A stretch of DNA of 64,000 bases from an uncultured Draconibacterium sp. (GCF_963677155.1 NZ_OY781884.1:3282501-3346500); one strand, 5' to 3'. Shown: positions 52,570 through 60,925, numbered from the stretch's first letter. The notes: generated by a model from the sequence alone, not told the origin. Made by a program: numbers and translations.

Positions 52570-54438
52570 ATGGAGACCATAAAAATAAAATTTCATAAAG
52601 AAGATGAATATTTAACTACTGTTTTTGAGAGAGAGGCTTATGCATATAATTCAATCCCAACAAACTGCATTTTAGATAAAACATTACCGGGTCTTGGTGC
52701 AACTTATAGCGAAATTCTGGCTAAACGGAATTCCATCATTATAGAGCCAAATATTCCGGTAATACTTGGTAAAACTAATAACGGAAAAGATAAACAGTTA
52801 CTTGCAGTTTATGAAAAGCAAACAGATAAAACGATTGAAAAATATCTAAACAATGCTCGAATCCGGTTTAAAAAGATACTCTGCACTCCTGAAAGTTTTA
52901 TGCGAGTAAGGAGAATTGCAGCCAGTTCTGGAATTAATATTTATGTGGATTACTTCTGCTTATTTGATGAATGTGAAAAAATAACTCAGGATATAGATTT
53001 TCGTGAAAACATTGCATTGCCAATGAATGATTTTTTTTCATTCACCAACAAAGCATTTGTTTCGGCTACTCCATTAGATTTAAGAAATCCGAATTTTGCA
53101 GAACACGGTTTCTTCAAATTAAAGGTTGATCCACAATTCGATTACAAAAAGGATATTGATCTGATTGTTACTAACCGATACGATAAAACGGTAATCGATA
53201 AACTGGAAGAATTAAGGGATAGTGAATGTGTTTGTGTTTTTCTGAATAGTACGAACGGAATAAATAAGATAGTTACTCATCTGGAAAGTAAACGGATTAA
53301 TGACTATAAAACTTTTTGCTCTGATAAAAGTGTAATCAAGTTTAAAGATCGGGAGATTTCAAACAGCTTCGAAAATCTGGACTTACCGTTAGCAAAATAC
53401 AACTTCTTTACATGTAGGTTCTTTTCTGCTGTGGATATTAAAATTGATAAAAGGCCGGATATTTTGATTCTTACTGATCTAAATGAAGCAAAATATTCCA
53501 GAATCGACCCGGTAACAAATGCGATCCAGATTTATGGAAGATTTCGAAATGTTTTTGAAGATGGGCGTTCTTTTAAATCACTTACCCATATTACCAATGT
53601 GGACGAATCCGAAAACGTGCTAGCTGAACCGGATATTGAAACATATTTGGAAGAATCAGAATTACAGTACGACACAATCAAAAATAAACTTGAATCAGAA
53701 ACGAATACAGGGAGAGCCGAACTTTTAAAAACCGATTTAAGAAAGATTACGTTTAATCGCTTCATTAATGAAGATGGCTCAAAAAATTATTTTGCTATTG
53801 ATAATTTTTACGATGATGAACGAGTAAAAGGATATTATCTTACAGCTGAATCGATTGAATCCGCATACTGTAAAACGAATCATTTTAATGTAAATCCTGA
53901 CCAAAAAATTGAGATTGTTGGTGACCGGGAACTATTACATTACAAACGGCTCCGATCTGATTTAAAATCCAGAGAATACATAGTTAAAATTCTTGCTTCT
54001 TTGGATGAAAGTGATGTGGAATCAGATATTATCGAAGTGGTAAAGAATCAGTTCCGAAAGCATGAGGTAAGGGAGAAAGCAGAAGTAGCGAAATACATTA
54101 TTGATGCCTACGAAAAGTTAGGTGCGGAAGCACTTAAACAAACAGAATTTAAAAAGAACCGGATTGATTCATTATTAAATCAACAGAATAAAGAATTCAA
54201 CCACAGAAAGATGTTTTCTCAACCTGTAAGGGAGACAATAAAAAACAGGCTTTCAGAAAATACCGAATATCCGTTTGAAGATGTGGTTAAAGTTTTTGAA
54301 GAAATTTTTACTGCTAACGGAGTTGAGGCAAAATATAATCTAGCGACTATTCGAAAATTTTTCGGCGCAGATATGCGCGGAGGGAAAAAAGACGGTTGGG
54401 TAAAATTGTGGCTATTTCAACCAGATGAAGAATTGTAA
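52570..54438 (+). CDS. SF2 helicase-like protein with degenerate Walker A
   Basis: The 622-residue protein keeps most helicase-like positions. A P-loop-like ILDKTLPGLGATYSEI lacks the Lys of GxGKT. A DExx box is seen in LFDECEKITQDIDF, motif III in VSATPLDL, motif IV in CVFLNSTNGI, and motif VI in AIQIYGRFRN. After about residue 400 comes a long helical C-terminal part without recognisable domains. I recall similar proteins (PGxGAT...NSIIIEPNxPVIxGK) in Bacteroides mobile elements. It may bind nucleic acid or nucleotide without classic motor action; a replication or defence role is open. Confidence 0.65.
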   Translation: METIKIKFHKEDEYLTTVFEREAYAYNSIPTNCILDKTLPGLGATYSEILAKRNSIIIEPNIPVILGKTNNGKDKQLLAVYEKQTDKTIEKYLNNARIRFKKILCTPESFMRVRRIAASSGINIYVDYFCLFDECEKITQDIDFRENIALPMNDFFSFTNKAFVSATPLDLRNPNFAEHGFFKLKVDPQFDYKKDIDLIVTNRYDKTVIDKLEELRDSECVCVFLNSTNGINKIVTHLESKRINDYKTFCSDKSVIKFKDREISNSFENLDLPLAKYNFFTCRFFSAVDIKIDKRPDILILTDLNEAKYSRIDPVTNAIQIYGRFRNVFEDGRSFKSLTHITNVDESENVLAEPDIETYLEESELQYDTIKNKLESETNTGRAELLKTDLRKITFNRFINEDGSKNYFAIDNFYDDERVKGYYLTAESIESAYCKTNHFNVNPDQKIEIVGDRELLHYKRLRSDLKSREYIVKILASLDESDVESDIIEVVKNQFRKHEVREKAEVAKYIIDAYEKLGAEALKQTEFKKNRIDSLLNQQNKEFNHRKMFSQPVRETIKNRLSENTEYPFEDVVKVFEEIFTANGVEAKYNLATIRKFFGADMRGGKKDGWVKLWLFQPDEEL

Positions 54439-54453
54439 CTTTATTAAATCAAA

Positions 54454-55317
54454 ATGGACGGAACCAAACTTATTAGTTTAAAAAGCATTCAAAGGGGAAT
54501 CTCCTTAATCCCTGCGTTAACCATATTTTTAATCTTTTTTGCAGCATTAAAAAACTATTTCTATTACACACATTTCGGTTTAAACATTTTTGATTTTTGG
54601 TCGCTGCAAGAAATTATAATATCATTTTTAGATGAGATAGTGTTCATTATAATAATGATCCTCGCCATTTCTACTATTCTTCCAACGAGGATTCCATCTC
54701 CATTAAAACTTCTTTACGAGTTTAGGAATGAGAAAAAGATCATTGATATAAAACCAAAGAATCCTGTAGAAAATCAAAAAGCAGTGGTCGAAATTACTAA
54801 GATTTATCGAATTATAGGGCTGTTAACATTCTCTCTAATTTTTATATTTAGTCTCTTTCAATTTTTCACAAAAAAAACAAATGAATATCAGTTATGGCTA
54901 TCAATCTTAGCAACAAGCACTTTGATTGCTGGTACAATAGTTCTTTCAAGTCAGATAATTAAAGCCAAAGATTTTTTCCCGTTAATTATTTATTTTCCGG
55001 TTTTACTGACTATTGCATTATTCGGATTTTCTTTGATCTTAGCCTCATTTGACATAACTTCTGTAAAATTTAATGGGAAATATGCAGGTACTGTTATTGA
55101 ATTTAAAGATCGAACAATTGTCTCTGATGCACACTGCTATTACATTGGAAAAACTAAAGATTATATTTTTATGCATGATGAACGCGAAAAGAAAAACATT
55201 ATTTATAAAACTGACGATATTAAAAAAATTACATATCCTTTGAAAAATGAAGTAGAAACGGAGAAGGACGATTTAAAGGGTTTCAATATTATTATGACAA
55301 ATATTTTTAGTTGTTAA
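54454..55317 (+). CDS. Multi-pass membrane protein beside the alarmone synthetase
   Basis: The 287-residue protein has about five membrane helices (near residues 20-38, 50-72, 117-137, 150-170 and 180-200). A cytoplasmic or periplasmic C-terminal part of about 85 residues includes VKFNGKYAGTVIEFKDRTIVSDAHCYYIGKTKDYIFMHD, a small beta-rich unit. I know no family. The gene starts 16 bases after the helicase-like gene and its stop lies 48 bases before the RelA/SpoT start, so the three form one unit. A membrane partner next to an alarmone synthetase suggests a sensor or effector pair. Confidence 0.65.
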   Translation: MDGTKLISLKSIQRGISLIPALTIFLIFFAALKNYFYYTHFGLNIFDFWSLQEIIISFLDEIVFIIIMILAISTILPTRIPSPLKLLYEFRNEKKIIDIKPKNPVENQKAVVEITKIYRIIGLLTFSLIFIFSLFQFFTKKTNEYQLWLSILATSTLIAGTIVLSSQIIKAKDFFPLIIYFPVLLTIALFGFSLILASFDITSVKFNGKYAGTVIEFKDRTIVSDAHCYYIGKTKDYIFMHDEREKKNIIYKTDDIKKITYPLKNEVETEKDDLKGFNIIMTNIFSC

Positions 55318-55364
55318 TAATCAGATGTCAAACTACTTTTAAACCATTAAAACTATTTTACCCG

Positions 55365-56462
55365 ATGAACAATAAGCTAGTTGAAGAGTTCAAAACTAAC
55401 CGAAAATTATATGAGGCATTTTGTAAACGAGTAGAAAATCTTATTCGCGAACTAATAATGGGATTAGACATAAAACCGTTTTCAATTGAAAGTAGAACCA
55501 AAAGCCTTGAAAGCTTTGAGGGGAAAATTAGAAATAAGGATAAGTACAGTAGCTTGGATGAAATTACGGATCTTGCGGGAGTCAGAATTATCACATATTT
55601 GGAAAGCGATGTAGATAAAATTGCGGATTTGATAGGTTCTGAGTTTTTTGTCGATCCCAGAAATTCAGTAGATAAACGCAATGTCGAATCTAACGAGTTT
55701 GGTTATCGTTCATTACATGTAGTTGCTTCATTAGATCGAAAAAGAGAAAAGCTCCGTGAATACAATCGATTTAAGGGATTAAAATTTGAAGTTCAAATTA
55801 GGTCTATTTTGCAACATGCATGGGCGGAGATCGAACATGATATTGGTTACAAAGGAAAATTTACTTTACCCAAATCTACGAAACGCAGTTTTAATAGGTT
55901 GGCTGCATTATTGGAAACAGCAGATGTTGAGTTTGATAGATTGAAGAAGGCCCTAGGCCAATATGCAGAGAATATTGATAAAGAAATTGAGAATAATCCT
56001 CAGATAGTTGAGTTAAATAAAATATCGCTTAAGTCTTATTTAAAAGATGATTTTGTGACGCAACTTGAACTTTATATATCTCAACAAACTGAGTCTACTT
56101 TCGAATCAGAAACTTTTATGGACGTGGAGTTTCTCATAAAGGATCTGAGTTATTTTGAAATAGATACCATTGAAAAATTAGATGGGGAGTTAAAAAAGAA
56201 TTATGAAGAAATATCTAAATTAGTTGACGTGTTTTTTACTCTTATTGATAGAGCTGTAGGAGGACATCATGAGCGAGGGATTAGTGTGTTTTTTTTATGT
56301 TATGCATTAATAATAAAACCAGAAAACGTAGAAATGATTGATAATTATTTCAAATTTGTTTGGCCTAACGACAAATCTACTGATGTAAAAGAGGCATTAC
56401 TAAAAATATCCTCTGAGTTTTATCCAAAACAGTTTGTTATAAATAAAAATACCCCGCCATAA
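55365..56462 (+). CDS. RelA/SpoT-domain alarmone synthetase
   Basis: From the ATG at 55365 the 365-residue protein has a synthetase domain (about residues 10-190) with the ATP-binding loop IESRTKSLESFEGKIRNK, DLAGVRIITYLESDVDKI (Mg-binding Asp), GYRSLHVVASLDR and FEVQIRSILQHAWAEIEHDIGYKG. The hydrolase, TGS and ACT domains of full-length Rel are absent. The C-terminal 170 residues are helical and of unknown fold. Such short synthetases make (p)ppGpp or related alarmones; some (toxSAS, CapRel) are phage-defence toxins. Placement in an island beside a membrane protein fits that idea, but which nucleotide it makes is unknown. Confidence 0.85.
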   Translation: MNNKLVEEFKTNRKLYEAFCKRVENLIRELIMGLDIKPFSIESRTKSLESFEGKIRNKDKYSSLDEITDLAGVRIITYLESDVDKIADLIGSEFFVDPRNSVDKRNVESNEFGYRSLHVVASLDRKREKLREYNRFKGLKFEVQIRSILQHAWAEIEHDIGYKGKFTLPKSTKRSFNRLAALLETADVEFDRLKKALGQYAENIDKEIENNPQIVELNKISLKSYLKDDFVTQLELYISQQTESTFESETFMDVEFLIKDLSYFEIDTIEKLDGELKKNYEEISKLVDVFFTLIDRAVGGHHERGISVFFLCYALIIKPENVEMIDNYFKFVWPNDKSTDVKEALLKISSEFYPKQFVINKNTPP

Positions 56463-56484
56463 AGACGGGGTACAAATTGTTTAA

Positions 56485-57135
56485 TCAAGCTTCCAATATT
56501 CGAAATAGATTCTCTTTTTTGTACACTTTGGTAAAAGATTCAAGCCCTTTAATCAGCTCTTTAACCTTTTCTTTACTTGGTTCTGGTAGCTTATTATTAC
56601 CACTATCAGCACCGATATTCACATACTGAGGTTTGCAGCTTTCAATTAACGGTAGAAACTTATCCGGGTTAAAATCCATTATAGGTTCAATAGTAATTGA
56701 ATGACCTTTAGGCATTGCTTCTGCTCTTTCTTGGGGAGTTGGGGCGGCTCCCATAAATTCTTTATGAATTAAATCCGATTCGAGCGTTGTACAAACATGA
56801 TATTTGCTTTTCATAAAGTTAAACTCTTGAAAGCGTTTCGGATTCTTAGTCTGCAAAAAGTAATGATTATTAAACTTGTCACAGTGTTCAAGTGTTCTTT
56901 CAATCCACTCAGCTTTTACTCCGTCGGCGAACATATCTCCATTGCTTCCAACATAAATAAAATTCCCCCATCTAAGGTGGGTTCTTAACTCGCTTTCATC
57001 TAAATAAAGTTTATCAGATTTACAATATTTGTGCATGTAACAATATTTGCAGTTGTAAGGACATGCTCCTTTTATCGTGTTCCAAGTGTGGGTAACAAAT
57101 TTATACATGTTCCCAGTTGGTAAATTTAAAGCCAT
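56485..57135 (-). CDS. DUF5131 (phage Gp37/Gp68-type) radical SAM protein
   Basis: The 216-residue protein has WNTIKGACPYNCKYCYMHKYCK, with the cluster motif CxxxCxxC, then IYVGSNGDMFADGVKAEWIERTLEHCD, YFLQTKNPKRFQEF and SITIEPIMDFNP. This pattern marks the DUF5131 group found in phages and genomic islands. Its substrate is not known. It is the only island gene on the minus strand and converges with the alarmone synthetase across 22 bases. In other genomes it often sits beside a three-Cys-motif partner protein; none is present here. Confidence 0.85.
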   Translation of the reverse strand: MALNLPTGNMYKFVTHTWNTIKGACPYNCKYCYMHKYCKSDKLYLDESELRTHLRWGNFIYVGSNGDMFADGVKAEWIERTLEHCDKFNNHYFLQTKNPKRFQEFNFMKSKYHVCTTLESDLIHKEFMGAAPTPQERAEAMPKGHSITIEPIMDFNPDKFLPLIESCKPQYVNIGADSGNNKLPEPSKEKVKELIKGLESFTKVYKKENLFRILEA

Positions 57136-57847
57136 AGCAATAAATTTTAATGATCTTTTCGAGATCGTTAAAAAAATAAATGTTATTTCGTGATTCGAAG
57201 TCGTAAAATGAGGGTTGTGTGCTTCACTATTGAATTCAAATTTTGAATCCCGTCATCCGCTTAGCTTTCGACTTTTTTTGTTTCATGCGAGATATCACGT
57301 GACTCGCAATGCTCCCTTACGGGGAAATTTGATTTTTTCAGTACCAGTTACAATTTCGAAAGTTAATATCCCATTGTAGACTGGATTTTCAATAACTTTT
57401 ATGGACACTCACCTGTAAATGATAGTCCGTTGGACAATTAATTATGTCCCGCCCTTATAATAATCGTTACAAAAGTAGAATAAATATCGTTACATCCGAA
57501 AACAAAATTTTATGCTGAAAAACATGCGAAAATTATTGATACCCAAAATCGGCTGATATGATGAGGATTAACTTTTAATAGCACACATTTAATTAAAACG
57601 ATTCTACGCAAATGGCTTTACAGTGATTTTAGTCATTGTTCCCGGAAATGTACAAGTTTTATTCTCTAAGCTTACCTATTTAAAATACATTGTGTCAAAC
57701 ATTTACCAACCTTTCATATAATAGGAAAAGTTTTGTCCATAATTCGTAAAATTTTGTCCTATAACAAAGTAGACATATTTTGCACCCGAAATCCATTCAA
57801 ATTCACACATAAAATCTCCCTTATCTATTCGTGGCTGATTTTAACCC
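57136..57847. other. Long island intergenic stretch, no gene seen
   Basis: About 700 A/T-rich bases with stops in all frames. A short dyad AATGATCT/AGATCGTT (57149-57169) lies just before the DUF5131 start and may be an operator. I found no tRNA, terminator or protein-like frame in the remainder. Confidence 0.5.
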
Positions 57848-57933
57848 CGTAATCCGAGGATGAGATATTTTTTTTAGTCTGGTTTATATAAGGGGAAAAT
57901 ATTTTTAAAATTATCCCACATCTGGATTATACT
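57848..57933. repeat. Island dyad element, copy B (about 85 bp)
   Basis: CGTAATCCGAGGATGAGATA at the left mirrors TTATCCCACATCTGGATTAT at the right, with the shared centre GGTTTATATA. It aligns end to end with copy A at 52453-52537. Confidence 0.65.
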
Positions 57934-57965
57934 GGTTAAAGTGTAGTTTGCTGATGTAGGTCAAT

Positions 57966-58082
57966 ATGAAAAAAATATTTTTATTTTTCGGTTGTATGCA
58001 GAGTCCACTAATACCCCCCATAGTGTTTTGTATGGGGAAAGCGAATTATATAAATAAATTCTTACTCTTTGGTAAGCATTAG
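57966..58082 (+). CDS. Possible 38-residue hydrophobic peptide
   Basis: The ORF reads MKKIFLFFGCMQSPLIPPIVFCMG then KANYINKFLLFGKH and stops exactly at the start of a terminator stem. The MKK-plus-hydrophobic start resembles a signal or single membrane helix, as in the small lipoprotein at 51668. Evidence is limited to that and to the terminator; it may instead be a small RNA. Confidence 0.3.
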   Translation: MKKIFLFFGCMQSPLIPPIVFCMGKANYINKFLLFGKH

Positions 58083-58111
58083 AAGCGATCTATTTCAGGT
58101 CGCTTTTTTTG
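58083..58111 (+). terminator. Orphan terminator upstream of radC
   Basis: Stem AAGCGATC/GGTCGCTT (58083-58090 with 58098-58105, one G-T) is followed by a T run. It ends a transcript arising between 57933 and here. Confidence 0.75.
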
Positions 58112-58153
58112 TGCGCTTTCAGTTCCCGCATGTGAAACTTTTAAAATTTTAAT

Positions 58154-58615
58154 GTGATGAAAACTGATTATTCTAAGGTTAGTGAAGTTAAACTTACCTA
58201 CTCAACTAAAGTGAGAGCTTCTGAACGCTACTCTATTACAAGTCCAGATGATTTGTACAAATTCCTACGAAACTACGTGTTTGATCCTGAAACCATTGAA
58301 TTACGAGAATCTTTTAAACTGATCCTCTTAAACAGAGCGAACAAGGTACTTGGCTTCTCATCGCTGTTTGAAGGTGGAATTAGTTCTACTGTTGCAGATA
58401 TTAGAATGATTATGCAAACTGCTTTATTGGCTAATGCATGTTCTATTATTGTGGCACATAATCATCCTAGCGGACAATTGAAAGCTAGTGACGCTGATAA
58501 GCAAATAACAACTAAAATTAAGGAAGCAGGCGCATTTCTTGATATTACACTGTTAGATCATATCATTGTTACAACAGCAGACTATTTCAGTTTAGCAAAT
58601 GAGGGATTATTATAG
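58154..58615 (+). CDS. radC: RadC-family JAB-domain protein (short form)
   Basis: The 153-residue protein is the JAB/MPN metalloprotease-like domain alone: ILLNRANKVLGFSSLFEGGISSTVADIRMIMQTALLANACSIIVAHNHPSG, with the metal-binding HNHPSG and the acid in KASDADKQIT. The helix-hairpin-helix part of chromosomal RadC (about 225 residues) is missing, as is usual for RadC genes on mobile elements. Its role there is unclear, with DNA repair or anti-restriction proposed. It is the last gene of the island, 400 bases from the right attachment repeat. Confidence 0.88.
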   Translation: MMKTDYSKVSEVKLTYSTKVRASERYSITSPDDLYKFLRNYVFDPETIELRESFKLILLNRANKVLGFSSLFEGGISSTVADIRMIMQTALLANACSIIVAHNHPSGQLKASDADKQITTKIKEAGAFLDITLLDHIIVTTADYFSLANEGLL

Positions 58616-59017
58616 TTTTATTGCTATGCCAAAAGAATTAATCAATTTTGGCAAAAAAGAAGACATTCCAACGGTTTTTATTTTATGATCGTCGGGTGTG
58701 TTCTTCTTTCTCTCTCTGTCCAAGGAATAGGAAAAACAAATTTCGCTTTTTAAAGCTAAATGAAATTCTTTATATACAATCAAACGAAAATTGAGGAATT
58801 TTTAAGATCAACGCGCTTTTTTTTTGTTACTCAAAGATTCCCATTTTTCTAGATTAGAAAAGCTTGGATAGATAATTAAAACAGCAATTATTTTAGTAAA
58901 TTCACATAGTACATATTATTAATCAATCTTGGTGAAACTTGGCACAAAAGTAAACCGTGAGGTAAACCAGAAGATTTTAAAATGTAGAAGAATTTAAAAA
59001 CAATAAGCGCAACAGGA
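58616..59017. other. Right end of the island, no gene seen
   Basis: About 400 bases of A/T-rich sequence with no protein-like frame. Within 58935-58971 is AACTTGGCACAAAAGTAAACCGTGAGGTAAACCAGAA. This resembles the stretch just after the tRNA at the left end (GGTGCAAAAGGTAAACCGAGATGTAAACCAAAA, 50129-50161). The two are probably inner integrase-binding arm sites. Confidence 0.5.
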
Positions 59018-59120
59018 AGTAGCTCAGTTGGTTGTGTAGGAAAGCGCAGCTTTCTTACGCTTTAAGAGCGGCGGACTGTTAATCCGTAGGTCGTTGGTTC
59101 AAGTCCAACCTGGGGAGCCA
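59018..59120 (+). pseudogene. tRNA-Asn copy broken by a 31-bp hairpin insert
   Basis: The D-arm piece AGTAGCTCAGTTGGTT (59018-59033) equals that of the intact tRNA (49962-49977). Then 31 foreign bases (59034-59064) intervene, and the rest of the tRNA resumes at 59065 with no mismatch. The insert can fold into a stem of 10 bp (GTAGGAAAGC/GCTTTCTTAC, one G-T). The acceptor 5' strand (TCCCC) is lost, so no functional tRNA can form. Confidence 0.85.
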
Positions 59121-59122
59121 AA
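59065..59122. repeat. Right attachment repeat (58 bp)
   Basis: Exact copy of 49978-50035. It marks the right boundary of the island; chromosomal sequence starts after it. Confidence 0.92.
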
Positions 59123-59125
59123 GTT

Positions 59126-59153
59126 AAAGAGGTCTTTTTAGACCTCTTTTTTT
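59126..59153 (+). terminator. Likely original tRNA-Asn terminator
   Basis: A 10-bp stem AAAGAGGTCT/AGACCTCTTT (59126-59135 with 59140-59149) has a TTTT loop and T run. It lies four bases past the right repeat, where the tRNA's own terminator would have stood before integration. Confidence 0.8.
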
Positions 59154-59288
59154 ATGCCCGAATTTTTGAAACGAATCACCGAATTCTTGGGGAGAATTTC
59201 ATCGAATATCTTTAAAATCAATTAATCTTAGTGTGGTAAATCCTCAAAAGTAGTTACTATTTCATATTTTTTATACTGCCAAAAACTC

Positions 59289-59594
59289 ATGCTTTACTCT
59301 GATATTGAAGCGAGGATAGCAGAAACTTTTACAGAAAAATCGGGCAAGAAAAATCAGGCGATTACTTTGGAGTGGGGAGAGGAACTAATCGAAACACTCG
59401 GGACTCCCGATAATTTTTTGGAGGAGGTAGGTGAATAGGGACCAGTGGCAGGACATAAATCGAGTAAGAGAAAACTTTATCGCGATCCTGAACAAACAGT
59501 TATAGCAGGAGTATGTGGTGTTCTGGCTGCTTATTTTTACATGGATCTGGTAGTTATTCGATTAATCGAGTTTGTTAATACGGAAGAAACCTGA
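59289..59594 (+). pseudogene. Decayed PspC-domain gene
   Basis: One frame reads LYSDIEARIAETFTEKSGKKNQAITLEWGEELIETLGTPDNFLEEVGE, a TAG at 59436, then GPVAGHKSSKRKLYRDPEQTVIAGVCGVLAAYFYMDLVVIRLIEF and a TGA at 59592. Both halves match consecutive parts of Bacteroidota PspC proteins (SDIEARIAELFQE...EEVI..MGTPEDF, then KRLYRDPD..VIAGVCGGLAAYFGID). The start of the N-terminal domain and everything after the first helix of PspC are missing. An internal stop and two missing ends show a dead gene. The rest of the gap to 59873 shows only a terminator-like hairpin near 59653-59690. Confidence 0.75.
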
Positions 59595-59816
59595 TCACTG
59601 TAAAATGTCATTATCAAATCAGGTTGTAATTGCCAGCTGGCAGGGGAGCCAAGAAAAGGGGCGTCAAAAAATGATGACCTTTTTTATGTCTGTTTTCTGA
59701 AGATACAGTACGCTAACTTTAAAAAATAATTCGTGTACCGTGCTGACCCCACAGAATCCGGATAATATAAATTGATAATTTTGGGTGTTGGTTTTTTATT
59801 CAAACACAGTTTTAAG

Positions 59817-59824
59817 TAGTTTTG
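59817..59824 (+). promoter_or_regulatory. -7 box upstream of the DUF1080 gene
   Basis: TAGTTTTG matches TAnnTTTG; the partner at the expected distance is TTTT instead of TTTG. It lies about 50 bases before the start codon. Confidence 0.4.
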
Positions 59825-59873
59825 TGATTATAAGAATCAAGATGAACAATTTTATTCATCAAAATAAATAACT

Positions 59874-60860
59874 ATGAACAAACTAAAACCTATTTTTTTA
59901 TTAATTGCAATTGCACTAACGGCTTTTGTTCCGGTGCAGGCCCAGCGTGTTGAAAGCGACTCGCCATTAATTGGCAAGTGGGATTTAACCATAAATATGA
60001 CTCCTGCTCAGATAGAGAGTCTCGGACTTTTTCGACACGGTTTAATGGCTGCCGACGGTTTCCCGGGATGGCTTATGGTTAAATTATCTGGTTTCTCAAC
60101 ACTAACCGGATACTATGTTGGTTACGAGGGAAGTGCCCGCCCAATTGCCGAAGTAGTTTACGATGAAGCCACTGATAAATATCATTTCACCATTCCTCCG
60201 CAATGGATGGATATTGATGATTTGTATTTTGAATTTTCGCTAAAAGACGATAAGCTTACAGGCTATCAGATGCTCGATGGTAATAAGCTGGAATGGACAG
60301 GTGTTCGGGCTCCTTCGCTTAAAAGAACAGAACCGCCAATTTGGGGAAATCCTATTGAAATGATTACCGAAAATATGGACAAATGGGTAATTCCGCAGAA
60401 CAGCAAATTTCAGATGATTGATGGTGTTATGGTTAACACTGAATCGGGTGGAAACCTCATTAGTATTCAGAAATTTGAGGATTTCAAACTCCACGTTGAA
60501 TTCCGTTACCCCGCCGGAAGTAACAGCGGAATTTATCTTCGTGGCCGTCATGAACTACAGATCGAAGATTCAAAAGGAAGAACCGACGATGTGAGTATTG
60601 GTGGTATTTATGGTTTTATTGCACCTGCAGTTTATGCCGCTAATGCTCCGGGCGAATGGCAAACTTATGACGTGACACTTGTTGGGCGTCATGTTACAGT
60701 TTTGCTTAATGGTGTAGAAGTTATTTCCAATCGTCCTATTCCCGGAATTACAGGTGGTTCGTTGGATAGCAAAGAAGGAGAACCTGGTCCATTTCAGATT
60801 CAGGGTGATCACGGACCGGTTGAATTCCGCAAATTCACCGTTACTCCGGCAGTTAACTAA
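59874..60860 (+). CDS. Secreted DUF1080 protein (3-keto-disaccharide hydrolase-type domain)
   Basis: A signal peptide (MNKLKPIFLLIAIALTAFVPVQAQ) is followed by a first domain of about 120 residues (SPLIGKWDLTINMTPAQ...GWLMVKLSG) that resembles lipocalin-like turnover domains. From about residue 150 comes a DUF1080 concanavalin-like fold: WVIPQNSKFQMIDGVMVNTESGGNLISIQKFEDFKLHVEFRYPAGSNSGIYLRGRHELQIEDS, then APGEWQTYDVTLVGRHVTVLLNGVEVI and GPFQIQGDHGPVEFRKF. Members of this fold act on 3-keto-glycosides or bind carbohydrate. The substrate here is unknown. A terminator follows. Confidence 0.9.
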   Translation: MNKLKPIFLLIAIALTAFVPVQAQRVESDSPLIGKWDLTINMTPAQIESLGLFRHGLMAADGFPGWLMVKLSGFSTLTGYYVGYEGSARPIAEVVYDEATDKYHFTIPPQWMDIDDLYFEFSLKDDKLTGYQMLDGNKLEWTGVRAPSLKRTEPPIWGNPIEMITENMDKWVIPQNSKFQMIDGVMVNTESGGNLISIQKFEDFKLHVEFRYPAGSNSGIYLRGRHELQIEDSKGRTDDVSIGGIYGFIAPAVYAANAPGEWQTYDVTLVGRHVTVLLNGVEVISNRPIPGITGGSLDSKEGEPGPFQIQGDHGPVEFRKFTVTPAVN

Positions 60861-60925
60861 AAATTTAAAAAAATATAAGTTTTGATTAATCAGGTTTCCA
60901 ATTCCTGTAATTGGGAGATAAAACT

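Larger units (their letters stand above)
50036..59122. mobile_element. Integrated genomic island at tRNA-Asn, about 9.1 kb
   Basis: A tyrosine integrase next to the tRNA, 58-bp direct repeats at both ends, A+T-rich coding and cargo of mobile-element type (degenerate helicase, RadC, DUF5131, alarmone synthetase) define the element. No conjugation, relaxase, capsid or terminase gene is visible, so it is either a satellite that relies on a helper or a passive island. Two 85-bp paralogous dyads (52453-52537 and 57848-57933) and a long cruciform after the integrase are candidate replication, excision or packaging sites. Confidence 0.88.

Noticed and set aside
59018-59120. Second functional tRNA-Asn gene, or a tRNA with an intron
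   Set aside because: The acceptor 5' strand is missing and the insert sits in the D-loop, not in the anticodon loop. It also coincides with the island's attachment repeat.
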